Source: Caryophanales bacterium UBA5729 (GTDB lineage: Bacteria; Bacillota_I; Bacilli_A; Izemoplasmatales; Hujiaoplasmataceae). Taken from it: a stretch of DNA of 64,000 nucleotides. The notes beneath the pieces are model-generated. The model was not told the DNA's origin. It saw only the letters and a program-made list of their open reading frames with translations, and made no database searches. This document shows, piece after piece, positions 1 through 9,467 of the stretch. Where the stretch lies: NCBI GenBank assembly GCA_002419505.1, contig DIGF01000009.1:1-64000 (forward strand), given 5' to 3'. Position 1 is the first letter of the stretch; each line of letters begins with the position of its first letter. Made by a program: the position numbers and the translations under genes.

Positions 1-609
1 TGTAGGAAATCCTAAGATTTTACCAATGCCTTTACCTTTGATTACCTGTCCGGTAATCGTATATTCTCTGCCTAAAAGAAAATTAGCTTCTTTTAAATCG
101 CCTTCATTTAAATCTTCTCTGATTCTACTTGAACCAACCTTGACACCATGATAGGTAATTTCTTTAATGACAACTGTTTCAAAATACTTGCATGCTTGCA
201 AGGTTTGGACATTACCTTTACTGCGATAACCAAAGCTAAAATCTTCACCAGCCACACAGACTTTTATATTTTTTAAGAACTGCTCGATAAAGCCTTCCGG
301 AGAATAACTGATTAGATCGTAGGAGACTCTCATAACGTAGAGGATATCGACGTCGAATTTTTTTAGGATTTCCGCCTTATCTTCCACTGAGGTTAAAAAA
401 TAAAACGGTTTATTCTGCATAAAGAGTTTGATGCTCTTATCAAAGGTTAAAACCGCTAACTTAAGTTTGCGTTCTTCTTTGATTATTTGCGCCTTTTTTA
501 TCAAAGCTTGATGAGCTTTATGTAAACCGTCAAAAAAACCTAGACAAAGGATTAGATTATCTTCTTCAATTTTGTCTAAATAGTCTAAATACTTGATTTC
601 TAGCACCAT
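1..609 (-). CDS. ribF: Bifunctional FAD synthetase / riboflavin kinase, C-terminus cut by window edge
   Basis: I translated the minus strand from ATG at 609 to the window edge, giving about 203 residues. The N-terminal nucleotidyltransferase part carries GFFDGLHKAHQAL near residue 22, the ATP-binding motif of RibF (usually G-FDG-H-GH, so the Gly before the second His is Ala here). SSRIRE followed by LNEGDLKEAN near residue 155 is the usual end of that domain. The riboflavin kinase domain begins with GKGIGKILGFPT at the edge, so only its start is visible. The family converts riboflavin to FMN and then FAD in the cytosol. The start overlaps the end of truB by 10 nt, the common truB-ribF arrangement, which suggests translational coupling. 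A GTG three bases further in is an alternative start. Confidence 0.9.
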   Translation of the reverse strand, partial: MVLEIKYLDYLDKIEEDNLILCLGFFDGLHKAHQALIKKAQIIKEERKLKLAVLTFDKSIKLFMQNKPFYFLTSVEDKAEILKKFDVDILYVMRVSYDLISYSPEGFIEQFLKNIKVCVAGEDFSFGYRSKGNVQTLQACKYFETVVIKEITYHGVKVGSSRIREDLNEGDLKEANFLLGREYTITGQVIKGKGIGKILGFPT

Positions 610-1472
610 TTCACCGACATTCTCATAGTTTCTTTCTTTTCATCGTAATAATAGATGGCAAGCGGTTCATTAGCTTTTGAGTAAAGGATTGTTTCGGTTT
701 TTTCCGGGAATAACTCCGGATCTAAAAACCTGCCGTTGTCGATATAACTTTTCACAGCATCATCCACAACAATCCTCGGCAATTGCAGATAATCAAAAGC
801 GTTTCTTATCTGATATTTACCTTGATTTAATTCATCAATTGTAATACTTTCCGAAATATCGATTTGATCAACTCTGGTTCGGTTTAATTCATGAAGACAA
901 CCGTAGTTATCCAGTTTTTCACCTAAATCACGGGCAATCGATCTAATATAAGTCCCTTTGGAAACTTCAATTTCCATTTTTATCCAGACTTCATTGGTTT
1001 TAAACTCAATCTCTAGTTTATCAATGCGATGAATTTCGACATCGCGAGAACCTTTATCTCCAATTTCGATATTTTTTCGTGCTAACTCATAAAGTTTTTT
1101 TCCGTTGATTTTCACAGCTGAATAATCTGGTGGCGTTTGTTTTTGCGTTCCGATAAAGGCTAAAACCGCTGTTGTTACTTTTTCAACAGTTAAATCATCA
1201 ACGGATTTTGCAGCGATTAATTTTCCGGTAGTATCATCCGTATCATAGCTTTTGCCAATGATGATTGTTGCTTGATAAGTTTTGCGGTTGTTGGAAAAAT
1301 ACTTAACCAGTTTTGTGGCTTTTCCAATACACAATACTAAAATACCAGTTGCATTAGGATCAAGCGTGCCTGTATGGCCAATCTTTTTTGTACCTAATAC
1401 TCCTCTGGCGATATTTACGACATCATGAGAAGTCATATTTGTTGGTTTATCGATAAAAAGTAATCCGTCCAT
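600..1472 (-). CDS. truB: tRNA pseudouridine-55 synthase
   Basis: This 290-residue protein fits TruB, which makes pseudouridine 55 in the T-loop of tRNAs. The catalytic motif GHTGTLDPNATG has its nucleophilic Asp at residue 38, and the opening DGLLFIDKPTNMTSHDVV is typical of the family. KGTYIRSIARDLG near residue 172 is the second conserved block. The start overlaps the stop of the upstream thioredoxin-like gene in a TAATG arrangement, and the end overlaps ribF, so the three are likely co-transcribed. The protein is slightly shorter than versions with a full C-terminal PUA domain. Confidence 0.95.
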   Translation of the reverse strand: MDGLLFIDKPTNMTSHDVVNIARGVLGTKKIGHTGTLDPNATGILVLCIGKATKLVKYFSNNRKTYQATIIIGKSYDTDDTTGKLIAAKSVDDLTVEKVTTAVLAFIGTQKQTPPDYSAVKINGKKLYELARKNIEIGDKGSRDVEIHRIDKLEIEFKTNEVWIKMEIEVSKGTYIRSIARDLGEKLDNYGCLHELNRTRVDQIDISESITIDELNQGKYQIRNAFDYLQLPRIVVDDAVKSYIDNGRFLDPELFPEKTETILYSKANEPLAIYYYDEKKETMRMSVKWC

Positions 1473-1735
1473 TAGTTACTATCCCCTTTTATCAATTCTA
1501 AAATATCTGCTTCGAGAATTAATCCTTCCAGTCGTTTGATTTCTACGTCATTGTTATAATAGATTAATGTTGGAACTACATCAAGCTTTAAAGAGCGAGC
1601 TTTAGCACGTTCCACATCAATATCACGGTAAATAATCTCTACAGACGCTAATTGATCTTTTATGTCACTTAAACGTCTTTTTAAACCACGGCAGGTTCCG
1701 CAGTATCTAGCGGTATAGATTTCAAATTTTTTCAT
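1472..1735 (-). CDS. Small thioredoxin-fold protein with CGTC active site
   Basis: This 87-residue protein begins with a beta strand and the redox motif YCGTCRGLKRRL (Cys12 and Cys15). It continues with VPTLIYYNNDVEIKRLEGL, where the Pro after Val matches the cis-proline loop of thioredoxins. It is shorter than the usual 105-110 residues and lacks the WCGPC sequence, so it is better described as a mini-thioredoxin or glutaredoxin-like protein than as TrxA. It is the first gene of the apparent trx-truB-ribF unit and couples to truB through TAATG. Its partners cannot be read from the sequence. Confidence 0.75.
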   Translation of the reverse strand: MKKFEIYTARYCGTCRGLKRRLSDIKDQLASVEIIYRDIDVERAKARSLKLDVVPTLIYYNNDVEIKRLEGLILEADILELIKGDSN

Positions 1736-1862
1736 ATTCTTTTAGTATCGAAAATTTTTCTTTAATATGCCGTTATTAGCAGATTTAGAAAGAATTCAAA
1801 ATACTTCCCCCTTTTCTTTAAAACTTGTATCCATTATCTTTAAAAAATTAATTACAGATCCT

Positions 1863-2795
1863 TTACCAAGGCAAAGGCTGGTCTTTAATTAACTCATCGT
1901 AAAGTTTGATGAATTTTTGTTTGATAGTTTCTGATAAATTAAAACTAGCGGCCTCGAGATTGCTGATTAATTGTTGCTGGTTTTTAGTGCCGGGAATAAC
2001 TGTTGTTACTGCTGGAAAACTCAAGATGAACGCTAAGGCGTACTTAACTAAATCATCGCTTTTGGTAATCGCTTTAAGCTCTTTAACTAAAGCAGCTCGG
2101 CGCTTGATAATTTCTGGGCTCCAACGATCTCTAATCCCGGAAAAAACTGCGGTTTCATCATATTTACCGCTTAACCAGCCGGAATCTAGTGGCACTTTGA
2201 CAATCAAGGTAATTTGCTTCTTTCTTGCTAAATCAAACAGCTTGCTCGGAGCTTGAAAAAAGATATTGAATAAGATTTCCACGACTTGACAATCGGTGTT
2301 TGTTAAAACCGCTCTCAACTCATTTTCGGTGTCAATACTCACGCCATAAGCTTTGATTAAGCCTAAGTCCTGAATTTTTCTAAGTTCTTCAAAATGCTTG
2401 GTTTTCCCCGAAAGAATCGCAAAATCAGGATTGTGCAAGAGTACGCTGTCCAAATATGAAGTGTTGAGTCTTACAAGGCTTGCTTCGATTTGTGACTTTA
2501 AGGACTCCACGCTAAAATCCGTACTACCATCAGCCAAATGGCCAATTTTGGAATTGATTATTAACTGGTCACGATTGTTTTTAATCGCCGCACCAATAAT
2601 CATTTCACTCATTCCCTCAGCGTAACCTGGAGCAGTATCAAAGAAAGTAATACCCTGCTTAATCGCAGCTTGGACTAAGGAAACTCCAGAGTCGAAATCC
2701 ATATCGCCCCAAAAGGTCTTGTTGCCTAATTGCCAACCGCCAAAGCCTAATCTGCTAGCTTGTTTATTCGAAGCTCCAAAGTTTTGATATTCCAT
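1863..2795 (-). CDS. Aldo/keto reductase
   Basis: This 310-residue protein shows the aldo/keto reductase barrel. The expected tetrad is visible: Asp53 in ITFFDTAPGYAEG, Tyr58, Lys83 in INSKIG and His121 in SVLLHNPD. TTVIPGTKNQQQLISNLEA near residue 264 is the NADP-binding C-terminal segment. A cytosolic NAD(P)H-dependent reduction of aldehydes or ketones is the family role; the substrate cannot be inferred. The start is supported by AAGGAAGG about 8 nt upstream. It is a single gene, about 35 nt after mutS2 in the opposite reading order, and no terminator is evident before the thioredoxin-like gene. Confidence 0.88.
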   Translation of the reverse strand: MEYQNFGASNKQASRLGFGGWQLGNKTFWGDMDFDSGVSLVQAAIKQGITFFDTAPGYAEGMSEMIIGAAIKNNRDQLIINSKIGHLADGSTDFSVESLKSQIEASLVRLNTSYLDSVLLHNPDFAILSGKTKHFEELRKIQDLGLIKAYGVSIDTENELRAVLTNTDCQVVEILFNIFFQAPSKLFDLARKKQITLIVKVPLDSGWLSGKYDETAVFSGIRDRWSPEIIKRRAALVKELKAITKSDDLVKYALAFILSFPAVTTVIPGTKNQQQLISNLEAASFNLSETIKQKFIKLYDELIKDQPLPW

Positions 2796-2829
2796 TAACA
2801 GCCTTCCTTAACCAACAAAATGTTTGAAT

Positions 2830-5154
2830 CTATTTAAATTGATAGACGCTCACACCTAAGCCGCCTTCGCCTTCAGTCCCCCGACGACAACTCTTAATTT
2901 GCGGGTTGTTCTTTGCGTATTTCTCAACGCCTTTTTTTAACGCCCCTGTACCAATACCGTGAACAATATAAGCAAATTCAAGATTGTTAAGTAAACAATC
3001 ATCCACAAACTTATCTAATTCCAGCATTGCTTCTTCATATCTTTTGCCATGGAGGTCTAATTCGACTTTGACAGTGCGCACTCCATCTCCTTGATTATGC
3101 TTATAAGTTTTTTGTTCGGCTTGCACTTCCCGAGAAACAAATTCGATTTCTTCTTCTTTGACCGTAAGTGCAAGTGTACCCATCGCGACTTCAAACTGAT
3201 TGTTTTTCAATTCTTTAGTAACGGTGGCGTTTCTTTGATATTGCAAGACTTTAACTAAATCACCAATTTGAATATTTCGATTACTGGTTTTCTGATAGTT
3301 CGGATTGTGATAAAAAACCGTCTTGACGTCGTGTTTGATTCTCGCCAATTCATGTTCTTTAAACTTTGCGGTTTTCTTCAGTTCATCCAACTCTTCAATT
3401 AAGGCTTGAGCTTTCTTTAGGTAAAGTTCTTGTTTTTCCTTTTGTTCTTTTTCAAAAGTTTTGATCGCTTCGTTTTGGCGATTAATTTCCGCTTTCTGTA
3501 GGTCAATTAATTGTTTTTGTTCCTGTTCCAAACTTTTGATTTTTGTTTTATATTCGATGATTTCTTTTTCTAATTCTAAACTTTGCTTTTCTAGTTTAGC
3601 AATCAGTTTGGAAACATCGGTATCAAAAGACAAGGATACTGATTCTGCTTGTTTACAAATCGATTCGTCCAGTCCTAATCTTCTTGCAATCGAGATGGCA
3701 TTAGAAGTTCCAGGAACGCCGATTCTCAGGCGATAAGTCGGCTTTAAGGTTTCAATATTAAATTCCACTGAAGCATTGATTGTATTATCAAGATTATATG
3801 CATAAGTTTTTAGTTCAGGGTAATGGGTTGTTACCATCGAATAGAGTTTCTTGCTGCGTAAATTATCAATGATTGATATCGCTAGCGAAGCTCCTTCTTT
3901 AGGATCGGTTCCTGAGCCGATTTCATCTAATAAAACCAAAGAGTTATCTGTGGCTCTTTTGATGATTTTCGTGATATTTTCAATATGCGAGGAAAATGTC
4001 GATAATGATTGTTCAATCGATTGTTCATCACCGATATCCGCAAAGATATTGCTGAAGATGATGGTTTGACTGTTTTCGTCAACTGGGATTAACATCCCCG
4101 CTTGAACCATCAGACTTAATAAGCCTAAGGTTTTTAATGCAACGGTTTTTCCGCCGGTATTAGGACCGGTAATTATAATATGGTGATAATCATGAAAGAC
4201 AATATTATTGCCAACCACGACTGATTTTTCAATTAACGGGTGTCTAGCGTTTACAAGCGAAATTTTATCTTTTGTTATCACCGGTTTACTACAATCTAAA
4301 AACAAAGCATATTTTGCTTTTGCATAACAGATGTCGAGGTGGGTAAACAGGCTAAGATTCGAAATTAAATCATCGGCATTTTCGCTGACTTTAGCAGTAA
4401 GAACTGCTAATATTCTTTCAATTTCATTGCGTTCTTCCACAAAAAATCGCGCTAAATCATTATTTAAATCAACACAGCTAATCGGTTCAACAAAGACCGT
4501 TTCTCCAGATGAGGAGGTATCGTGAACGATTCCCTTAAAAGCATTTTTATATTCTAGTTTGACCGGTAAAACCAAACGGTTGTTTCTAATCGTAATAATC
4601 GCATCGGTCAATTTGCTTTGTTCGCTTTTTAGTAGCGATGCCATTTTTGCGTTAATTCGTTCATCGGTAACTTTGAGTTTCTTTCTGATTTCCGCTAACT
4701 TGGAACTAGCATTATCGTAGATGTCACCTTTTTTATCGATAACTAAATCAATCGCGTTCTTTAAATGCGCTAAATTGATTAAGCGGTTATAGTATTCGCT
4801 GAGGTGGGTAAAATCGATCTCTAAAGCCGTTACTTTCTTAAGATAAGATAAAGACCTCGCAACCGCTTCTTGGTGCGAGACAATACGAATTAACTCGTCA
4901 ACGCCTAAAACTGAACCAATATTAGCTTTTTTAACAATCTCGGTAATATCCAAAACTCCGGTTAAGGGTGTTCCGTCATAACGTTCGATAGCAGTCTTAG
5001 CTTCTTCAACTTCAAAAAGCAATCTTTGGATCGACTCTAAATGAACTAAAGGCATAATTTCTAAAACTTGTTTTTTGCCTAAATCTGTTTGAGCATAAGA
5101 TTGCAATATTTTTAAAATTTTATCGAATTCTAGTTTTTTTGTCTCAGCATACAT
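2830..5154 (-). CDS. mutS2: Endonuclease MutS2
   Basis: This 774-residue protein has the MutS2 layout. A core and clamp region is followed by an ATPase with Walker A GPNTGGKT at 330-337 and Walker B LVLLDE at 406-411, then a long coiled coil around 510-610. The C-terminal Smr domain (about 697-774) holds DLHG and HGIGTGALKKG. It lacks the mismatch-binding domain I of MutS. In Bacillota MutS2 has been linked to suppression of recombination and to rescue of collided ribosomes through the Smr nuclease. Translation starts after GGAG at 8 nt. It is transcribed divergently from rnhC out of a shared symmetric promoter region. Confidence 0.96.
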   Translation of the reverse strand: MYAETKKLEFDKILKILQSYAQTDLGKKQVLEIMPLVHLESIQRLLFEVEEAKTAIERYDGTPLTGVLDITEIVKKANIGSVLGVDELIRIVSHQEAVARSLSYLKKVTALEIDFTHLSEYYNRLINLAHLKNAIDLVIDKKGDIYDNASSKLAEIRKKLKVTDERINAKMASLLKSEQSKLTDAIITIRNNRLVLPVKLEYKNAFKGIVHDTSSSGETVFVEPISCVDLNNDLARFFVEERNEIERILAVLTAKVSENADDLISNLSLFTHLDICYAKAKYALFLDCSKPVITKDKISLVNARHPLIEKSVVVGNNIVFHDYHHIIITGPNTGGKTVALKTLGLLSLMVQAGMLIPVDENSQTIIFSNIFADIGDEQSIEQSLSTFSSHIENITKIIKRATDNSLVLLDEIGSGTDPKEGASLAISIIDNLRSKKLYSMVTTHYPELKTYAYNLDNTINASVEFNIETLKPTYRLRIGVPGTSNAISIARRLGLDESICKQAESVSLSFDTDVSKLIAKLEKQSLELEKEIIEYKTKIKSLEQEQKQLIDLQKAEINRQNEAIKTFEKEQKEKQELYLKKAQALIEELDELKKTAKFKEHELARIKHDVKTVFYHNPNYQKTSNRNIQIGDLVKVLQYQRNATVTKELKNNQFEVAMGTLALTVKEEEIEFVSREVQAEQKTYKHNQGDGVRTVKVELDLHGKRYEEAMLELDKFVDDCLLNNLEFAYIVHGIGTGALKKGVEKYAKNNPQIKSCRRGTEGEGGLGVSVYQFK

Positions 5155-5171
5155 ATTCGTCTCTCCACTCC

Positions 5172-5204
5172 TTCTATTTTAACACAAATTATGCTAAAAT
5201 AGAA
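5172..5204. promoter_or_regulatory. Symmetric divergent promoter of mutS2 and rnhC
   Basis: A 33-bp imperfect palindrome occupies half of the 65-bp gap between mutS2 and rnhC. Its outer arms, TTCTATTTTA and TAAAATAGAA, match perfectly; 14 of 16 base pairs match overall. Each strand reads an extended -10: TGCTAAAAT towards rnhC (5192-5200) and TGTTAAAAT towards mutS2 (5183-5175). Neither side has a good -35. With starts about 7 nt downstream, both leaders would be only about 13 nt. The promoter reading is inferred from the motifs. Confidence 0.6.
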
Positions 5205-5219
5205 TGAGGAGTTGAGACA

Positions 5220-6128
5220 ATGAACTATGTTTTTACCATCAATGACAAATATTTGGAGAAATTCAAAGAATATTATCACAAAATCATGCTGGATACCGAT
5301 AATCCTAGTCATAAATATCTCTTTAAAGAAGCTGATTTAACCATCACTGTCTATAATACTAATAAGGTGATGTTTCAAGGCGTTAAAGCCTTGGAAGAGT
5401 ACAATAACTGGGCAAAGATAATAGGCTATGAACCAATTGTCGAAGAATTAATCTTAAATGATTATTTCAATCAATATTTCTCATTAAGAGTAATCGGTTC
5501 CGATGAAGTTGGGACTGGTGATTTTTTTGGTCCGGTAGTTGTTTGCGCTGCTTATGTAACGCCTGATGATTATCCATTTCTCGAGGACTTAAATATCCAA
5601 GATTCAAAAAAGATTACCGACGAGCAGATTAGAATCATCGGGGAGAAGTTAGTTAATCGCATTAGTCATCACGTGCTTGTGACCAATAACGAAAAATACA
5701 ATGAATTAACCAAACAAGGTTTCAATCTCAATAAGATTAAAGCCTATTTACACAATCATGCTTTAAAGAAGTTAGTAAATAAACATCCCGATTACCAAAA
5801 AATTATCCAAGACAAATTCTGTTCGGAGGTCAACTACTTCGGTTACTTACAGAGTGAAGAAAGCATTAAAGATATTGATTTTTTAACCCAAGCAGAATCA
5901 ATTCATAAAGCTGTGGCGGTGGCGGCGATAATTGCTAGATATAAGTTTTTACTGGAGTTCGATCGTTTAAATCAAGAAATTGGCATCGTCTTACCTAAAG
6001 GTGCGGGACCCGCAACTGATGCCATCGCTCAAGTAATTTTGCTAAAGTACGGACCGGAGATCTTTACCAAAATTGCGAAACTGAATTTTAAAAATTACGA
6101 AAACTTAATGAAATTAAAAAAGAATTAA
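5220..6128 (+). CDS. rnhC: Ribonuclease HIII
   Basis: This 302-residue protein carries an N-terminal TBP-like extension (about 1-85) and an RNase H type 2 catalytic domain. The motif RVIGSDEVGTGDFFGPV has the metal-binding pair Asp95-Glu96, and the GTGDFFGP form is specific to RNase HIII rather than HII. AESIHKAVAVAAIIAR near residue 220 is the second family block. It removes RNA from RNA:DNA hybrids. It is one of only four genes on the plus strand, starts after GAGGAG, and its 3' end runs into a hairpin shared with the converging rluD-like gene. Confidence 0.95.
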   Translation: MNYVFTINDKYLEKFKEYYHKIMLDTDNPSHKYLFKEADLTITVYNTNKVMFQGVKALEEYNNWAKIIGYEPIVEELILNDYFNQYFSLRVIGSDEVGTGDFFGPVVVCAAYVTPDDYPFLEDLNIQDSKKITDEQIRIIGEKLVNRISHHVLVTNNEKYNELTKQGFNLNKIKAYLHNHALKKLVNKHPDYQKIIQDKFCSEVNYFGYLQSEESIKDIDFLTQAESIHKAVAVAAIIARYKFLLEFDRLNQEIGIVLPKGAGPATDAIAQVILLKYGPEIFTKIAKLNFKNYENLMKLKKN

Positions 6129-6155
6129 AAACTAAGCGAAGTTTTTAATTCTTTT
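6118..6155. terminator. Bidirectional terminator between rnhC and the rluD-like gene
   Basis: Perfect 16-bp stem with arms including AAGAATTAAAAACT and AGTTTTTAATTCTT and a 6-nt loop, with A-rich and T-rich sides. It overlaps both stop codons, which lie only 4 nt apart, so one hairpin serves both strands. Confidence 0.85.
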
Positions 6156-7061
6156 ATTTTCTAAATATTCTTGAAAATACTCGGGTATGTCACAACTGAA
6201 CTCCAACCATTCGTGAGTTCTTGGGTGAGTAAAGCCAATGGTTTGAGCATGTAGAAATTGTCCAAACTCATTCGGTTTTGCCGTTCCATAAACAAAATCA
6301 TTGACTAATGGGTGATTAATATAGCGCATATGCACTCTAATTTGATGGGTTCTTCCTGTTTCTAAAGTGCATTTAACTAAGGTTGAATCATCAAAAACTT
6401 CTAAAACTTCAAAATTAGTAATGGCTTCTTTACCCGATCCGGTAACATCCATTTTCAAACGATTGTTTTTATCTCTGCCAATCGGCGCATCGATTCTTCC
6501 GCGCTTGTTGACAATAATTCCTTCAACTAAGGCAAGATATTCTCTTTTTGTCTTTTTTTCTTGCAATTCTCTAGCTAAAATCTCGTGAGCCCAATTGTTT
6601 TTTGCAACCATTAACAACCCACTGGTATCCTTATCTATTCTGTGAACAATTCCGGGTCTTAATTCACCGTTAATATTTGAGAGGTGATTAATATGCCATA
6701 GTAAACCGTTGACCAAAGTGTCTTGATAATGGCCTGGGGCTGGATGAACCACCATGCCTGAAGGTTTGTTAACAACCAACACATCATCGTCTTCATAGAC
6801 GATATCTAAATCCATCTCCACCGGTTGAATTTCGGTTTCAACCAGCTCAACATCAACTACTTCAATTAAATCGTCAACTTTTAAAGTGTAACTAGCTTTA
6901 ACCGGTCTTTGATTAACCAAGACTTTGTTTTCGATAATCAGTTTCTTTATTGTCGAACGACTTAAGTTTTCAATTCGTTCTGCCAAAAACCGGTCAATTC
7001 TGTCTAATTCATCGGTTTCAACCACAAGATATTCTAAAAATAAATCATCCATTGTTTTCAA
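6132..7061 (-). CDS. RluD-type rRNA pseudouridine synthase
   Basis: This 309-residue protein has an N-terminal S4 RNA-binding domain (about 17-75, RIDRFLAERIENLSRSTIKKLI). It is followed by the RluA-family catalytic domain. The motif GIVHRIDKDTSGLLMVAKN holds the catalytic Asp143. TGRTHQIRVHM near residue 240 is the other family signature. The family modifies uridines in 23S rRNA, and RluD targets helix 69; the exact sites are inferred. It overlaps the end of lspA by 17 nt, the conserved lspA-rluD pair, so the two are probably translated from one message. Confidence 0.92.
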   Translation of the reverse strand: MKTMDDLFLEYLVVETDELDRIDRFLAERIENLSRSTIKKLIIENKVLVNQRPVKASYTLKVDDLIEVVDVELVETEIQPVEMDLDIVYEDDDVLVVNKPSGMVVHPAPGHYQDTLVNGLLWHINHLSNINGELRPGIVHRIDKDTSGLLMVAKNNWAHEILARELQEKKTKREYLALVEGIIVNKRGRIDAPIGRDKNNRLKMDVTGSGKEAITNFEVLEVFDDSTLVKCTLETGRTHQIRVHMRYINHPLVNDFVYGTAKPNEFGQFLHAQTIGFTHPRTHEWLEFSCDIPEYFQEYLENKRIKNFA

Positions 7062-7536
7062 CTCTTTTCTTTTCTAAAAAGAAGATATCGATAAAGAAAA
7101 AGAAGATTCCCACATTTAAGAAGACATCGGCAAAATTAAATATATATGCCCAGATTCCGTTAAAATCAATGAAGTCGATGACTGCATGATCGATTTGCAA
7201 CAAACGATCAATCGCATTACCTAAGGTTCCCGCAATCAATAAACTTAAGGCAAAACGGTAGACAAAGGTTCTTTTATCTTTAAAGTCGCTTTTAACGAAC
7301 ATATATCCAAAAACTCCTACCGCAATTACGGCGAAGATGAGAAACACCCAGTAATACTGAGCTGCAGTTCCTTGTAAACCACCAAATAACACTCCGGTAT
7401 TTCTAGTATAAGTTATATGGAAAAAATCCCTGATTACAGGGATGGTATCACCTTGAGACATGGTGGAAGAAACCCAGATTTTAGTCCCTTGGTCTATTCC
7501 TAACAATAATAAAATAAAAAGAATCCATTTTGTCAT
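7045..7536 (-). CDS. lspA: Lipoprotein signal peptidase (signal peptidase II)
   Basis: This 163-residue membrane protein has four predicted helices. The aspartyl-protease pair is visible as Asp110 in GNAIDRLL and Asp137 in NFADVFLNVG, and RNTGVLFG near residue 45 is the family's NTG block. It cuts the signal peptide from lipid-modified prolipoproteins such as the GLUG-repeat lipoprotein encoded at 21207-22436. The start follows GTAGGAG. It lies downstream of a small membrane protein and upstream of the rluD-like gene. Confidence 0.95.
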   Translation of the reverse strand: MTKWILFILLLLGIDQGTKIWVSSTMSQGDTIPVIRDFFHITYTRNTGVLFGGLQGTAAQYYWVFLIFAVIAVGVFGYMFVKSDFKDKRTFVYRFALSLLIAGTLGNAIDRLLQIDHAVIDFIDFNGIWAYIFNFADVFLNVGIFFFFIDIFFLEKKRVENNG

Positions 7537-7545
7537 ATTCTTCTC

Positions 7546-7917
7546 CTACACAATCAACGCGGGGATAATTACTAAGATAAAAAGCAAGCCGATAATCACG
7601 ATAAAGACATTGATTATCATTTGGTTAATTAAAAACAAAGCCTTAACATTAGTAGTGGTCTCAGGGTGCTTTAAGTAGAGCGCCTTCTTCCACCAATAAT
7701 GCAATAAGAAATTTAATAAAATCACAATGATTATAATTAATACAACCCACAATGTCAATCTAAACATGTAAATCGAGATGATTTGGGCCATTGCCAGTAA
7801 AGCGGGAATTGCGATTAATAAGTCATAAAGCAACGCTCCAAAAAAAGCATCGATGATTTGACTGTTGCTAAATTCTTTTTTTAGGTCTTGCCATAACAAG
7901 AAATATTTTTTCATCAT
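7546..7917 (-). CDS. Hypothetical integral membrane protein
   Basis: I do not recognise this 123-residue protein. It has about three hydrophobic segments (roughly 28-50, 53-74 and 93-122), with basic loops between the second and third (YWWKKALYLKH). The start codon overlaps the stop of the SepM-like gene (TAATG), so the two are translationally coupled, and lspA follows at once. The context suggests an envelope role, but no function can be assigned. Confidence 0.7.
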   Translation of the reverse strand: MMKKYFLLWQDLKKEFSNSQIIDAFFGALLYDLLIAIPALLAMAQIISIYMFRLTLWVVLIIIIVILLNFLLHYWWKKALYLKHPETTTNVKALFLINQMIINVFIVIIGLLFILVIIPALIV

Positions 7918-8966
7918 TATTCCACCCCATTCAGATAGTCAAGAACATCAGCGAAAGAAGAGACCGGAATTAACCAACCAGTCGGGTCGATTCCATATTT
8001 TTCACAGGCTCTCAAGGCTTCCATATAATTATCATAATAATAGTTTGGATCATGGAAAGGAATAAAGAACAAATCAACTTTATTTAAATAAGCAGTGGTA
8101 ATTTTTTGTTCAGTGCCGCCGATATAACCAACAGTACCATCATAATTAATTGTTCCAGTACCAGCGATTTTTAAGCCCTTGGTTACATCTTGTTCAACCA
8201 ACATGTTATAAATCGCTAAGGTTTGCATTAACCCGCCACTAGGACCACCGATATTCGAAGGTCTTTCCTGATAGTTGGGGAAAGTGTTTTCTTTATTAAC
8301 TAGAAGATAGCGTTTAAAAGTAATCCCAAATTTATTCTCTTCTTCATCTAGTTCCAAAATTCTTGTATATTCACCATTTTTGTTTTTAAAGGTGAATTCA
8401 TAAGCGGTTGCTTCACCGATATTATTACCTATTTGCAAGAAATCGACAACTTCAACGCCACCGTCACCAATCATTTTGATAAATTCGTCGCCGAAGTTAA
8501 TATCGTTATAATGCGAGAGATATGGGGCTTTCCCAAAAACTAAAACGATTGGATAATAATCGATGATGATTTCCGAGTTAATCATTCCAGCTTGTTGGTA
8601 TGCGACAATTATTGAAGCATCAACGCTCGTGGCTTTATCGAGATAACTAATTTGATTAATTTCTTCATTCGTATAATTGGAATAACTGCCGGTAATTACA
8701 TTTGAGTAGGTATAATCGGAAAACTCACTAATCATAAACTGAAAAAATGTTGGCCGATTAATCGACATGATATAAGTTGATGAAATTGAGCCTTCAATGA
8801 CTTTATCTTCATTATATTCGATGGTTATTAAACTTTCTACTTCGACTATGCCCCCAGGAGCGTGAACGTAATATTCAATTGGATATAAAAGCACAAACAT
8901 AAAAAACAGATAAGGAAAAATTAAAAGTCTGATGAAAGGCCAAAATTTGTTAGTTAACTCATTCAT
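7917..8966 (-). CDS. SepM/YlbL-type membrane-anchored Lon-like protease
   Basis: This 349-residue protein has a single N-terminal membrane helix (about 12-32), a divergent PDZ-like middle region (about 140-220) and a C-terminal Lon-type protease domain. The Ser-Lys dyad is visible as Ser243 in [11 protein letters not shown] and Lys288 in [10 protein letters not shown]. Family members act at the outer face of the membrane: SepM processes a competence peptide in streptococci, and YlbL is linked to DNA-damage checkpoint recovery in Bacillus. The substrate here is unknown. The start overlaps the dCMP deaminase stop by 8 nt. Confidence 0.88.
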   Translation of the reverse strand: MNELTNKFWPFIRLLIFPYLFFMFVLLYPIEYYVHAPGGIVEVESLITIEYNEDKVIEGSISSTYIMSINRPTFFQFMISEFSDYTYSNVITGSYSNYTNEEINQISYLDKATSVDASIIVAYQQAGMINSEIIIDYYPIVLVFGKAPYLSHYNDINFGDEFIKMIGDGGVEVVDFLQIGNNIGEATAYEFTFKNKNGEYTRILELDEEENKFGITFKRYLLVNKENTFPNYQERPSNIGGPSGGLMQTLAIYNMLVEQDVTKGLKIAGTGTINYDGTVGYIGGTEQKITTAYLNKVDLFFIPFHDPNYYYDNYMEALRACEKYGIDPTGWLIPVSSFADVLDYLNGVE

Positions 8967-9435
8967 CTTTAATCACCCGCAATTTATAGTTTTCTAGTTG
9001 TCTCACCTTTATTTTTGCTAGATTAAACAGTCTTCTTGAAGCCTCAAAAATCGGATTTTCAGGATATTTATGTTCTAGGTAAATCACTTCTTTAATCCCT
9101 GATTGAATAATAAGTTTAGCGCATTCGTTACAAGGATAAAGCGTTACATAAATTCTTGATCCTTCTAAATCAACCGATGAATTTAAAATTGCATTTGGTT
9201 CAGCGTGAACCACATAGGCATATTTTGAGTCGAGAAAATTATCGCTTTTATCCCAAGGTAACTCATCATCCGCGCAACCGATTGGAAACCCGTTATAACC
9301 GATACCGACAATCCGGTTCTTTTGATTTACAATACAAGCTCCAACTTGAGAACTATCGTCTTTAGAACGCATAGCTGATAGGTGTGCTACACCCATAAAG
9401 TATTCGTCCCAACTAATATAGTCTTTTCTTTTCAT
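8959..9435 (-). CDS. dCMP deaminase (ComEB-like)
   Basis: This 158-residue cytidine/deoxycytidylate deaminase carries the zinc-binding and catalytic motifs HAE at 77-79 and PCNEC at 101-105. Its length and the block [21 protein letters not shown] match dCMP deaminases such as ComEB, which make dUMP for thymidylate synthesis. It is the first gene of a compact run with the protease, the membrane protein, lspA and the rluD-like gene. The start follows GAGGTG. Confidence 0.92.
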   Translation of the reverse strand: MKRKDYISWDEYFMGVAHLSAMRSKDDSSQVGACIVNQKNRIVGIGYNGFPIGCADDELPWDKSDNFLDSKYAYVVHAEPNAILNSSVDLEGSRIYVTLYPCNECAKLIIQSGIKEVIYLEHKYPENPIFEASRRLFNLAKIKVRQLENYKLRVIKDE

Positions 9436-9467
9436 ATGTTTACACCTCGATTATTTACATTTTTTTC

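Noticed and set aside
5130..5312. 60-codon minus-strand frame over the rnhC start
   Set aside because: It crosses the divergent promoter and runs opposite the conserved rnhC coding region.
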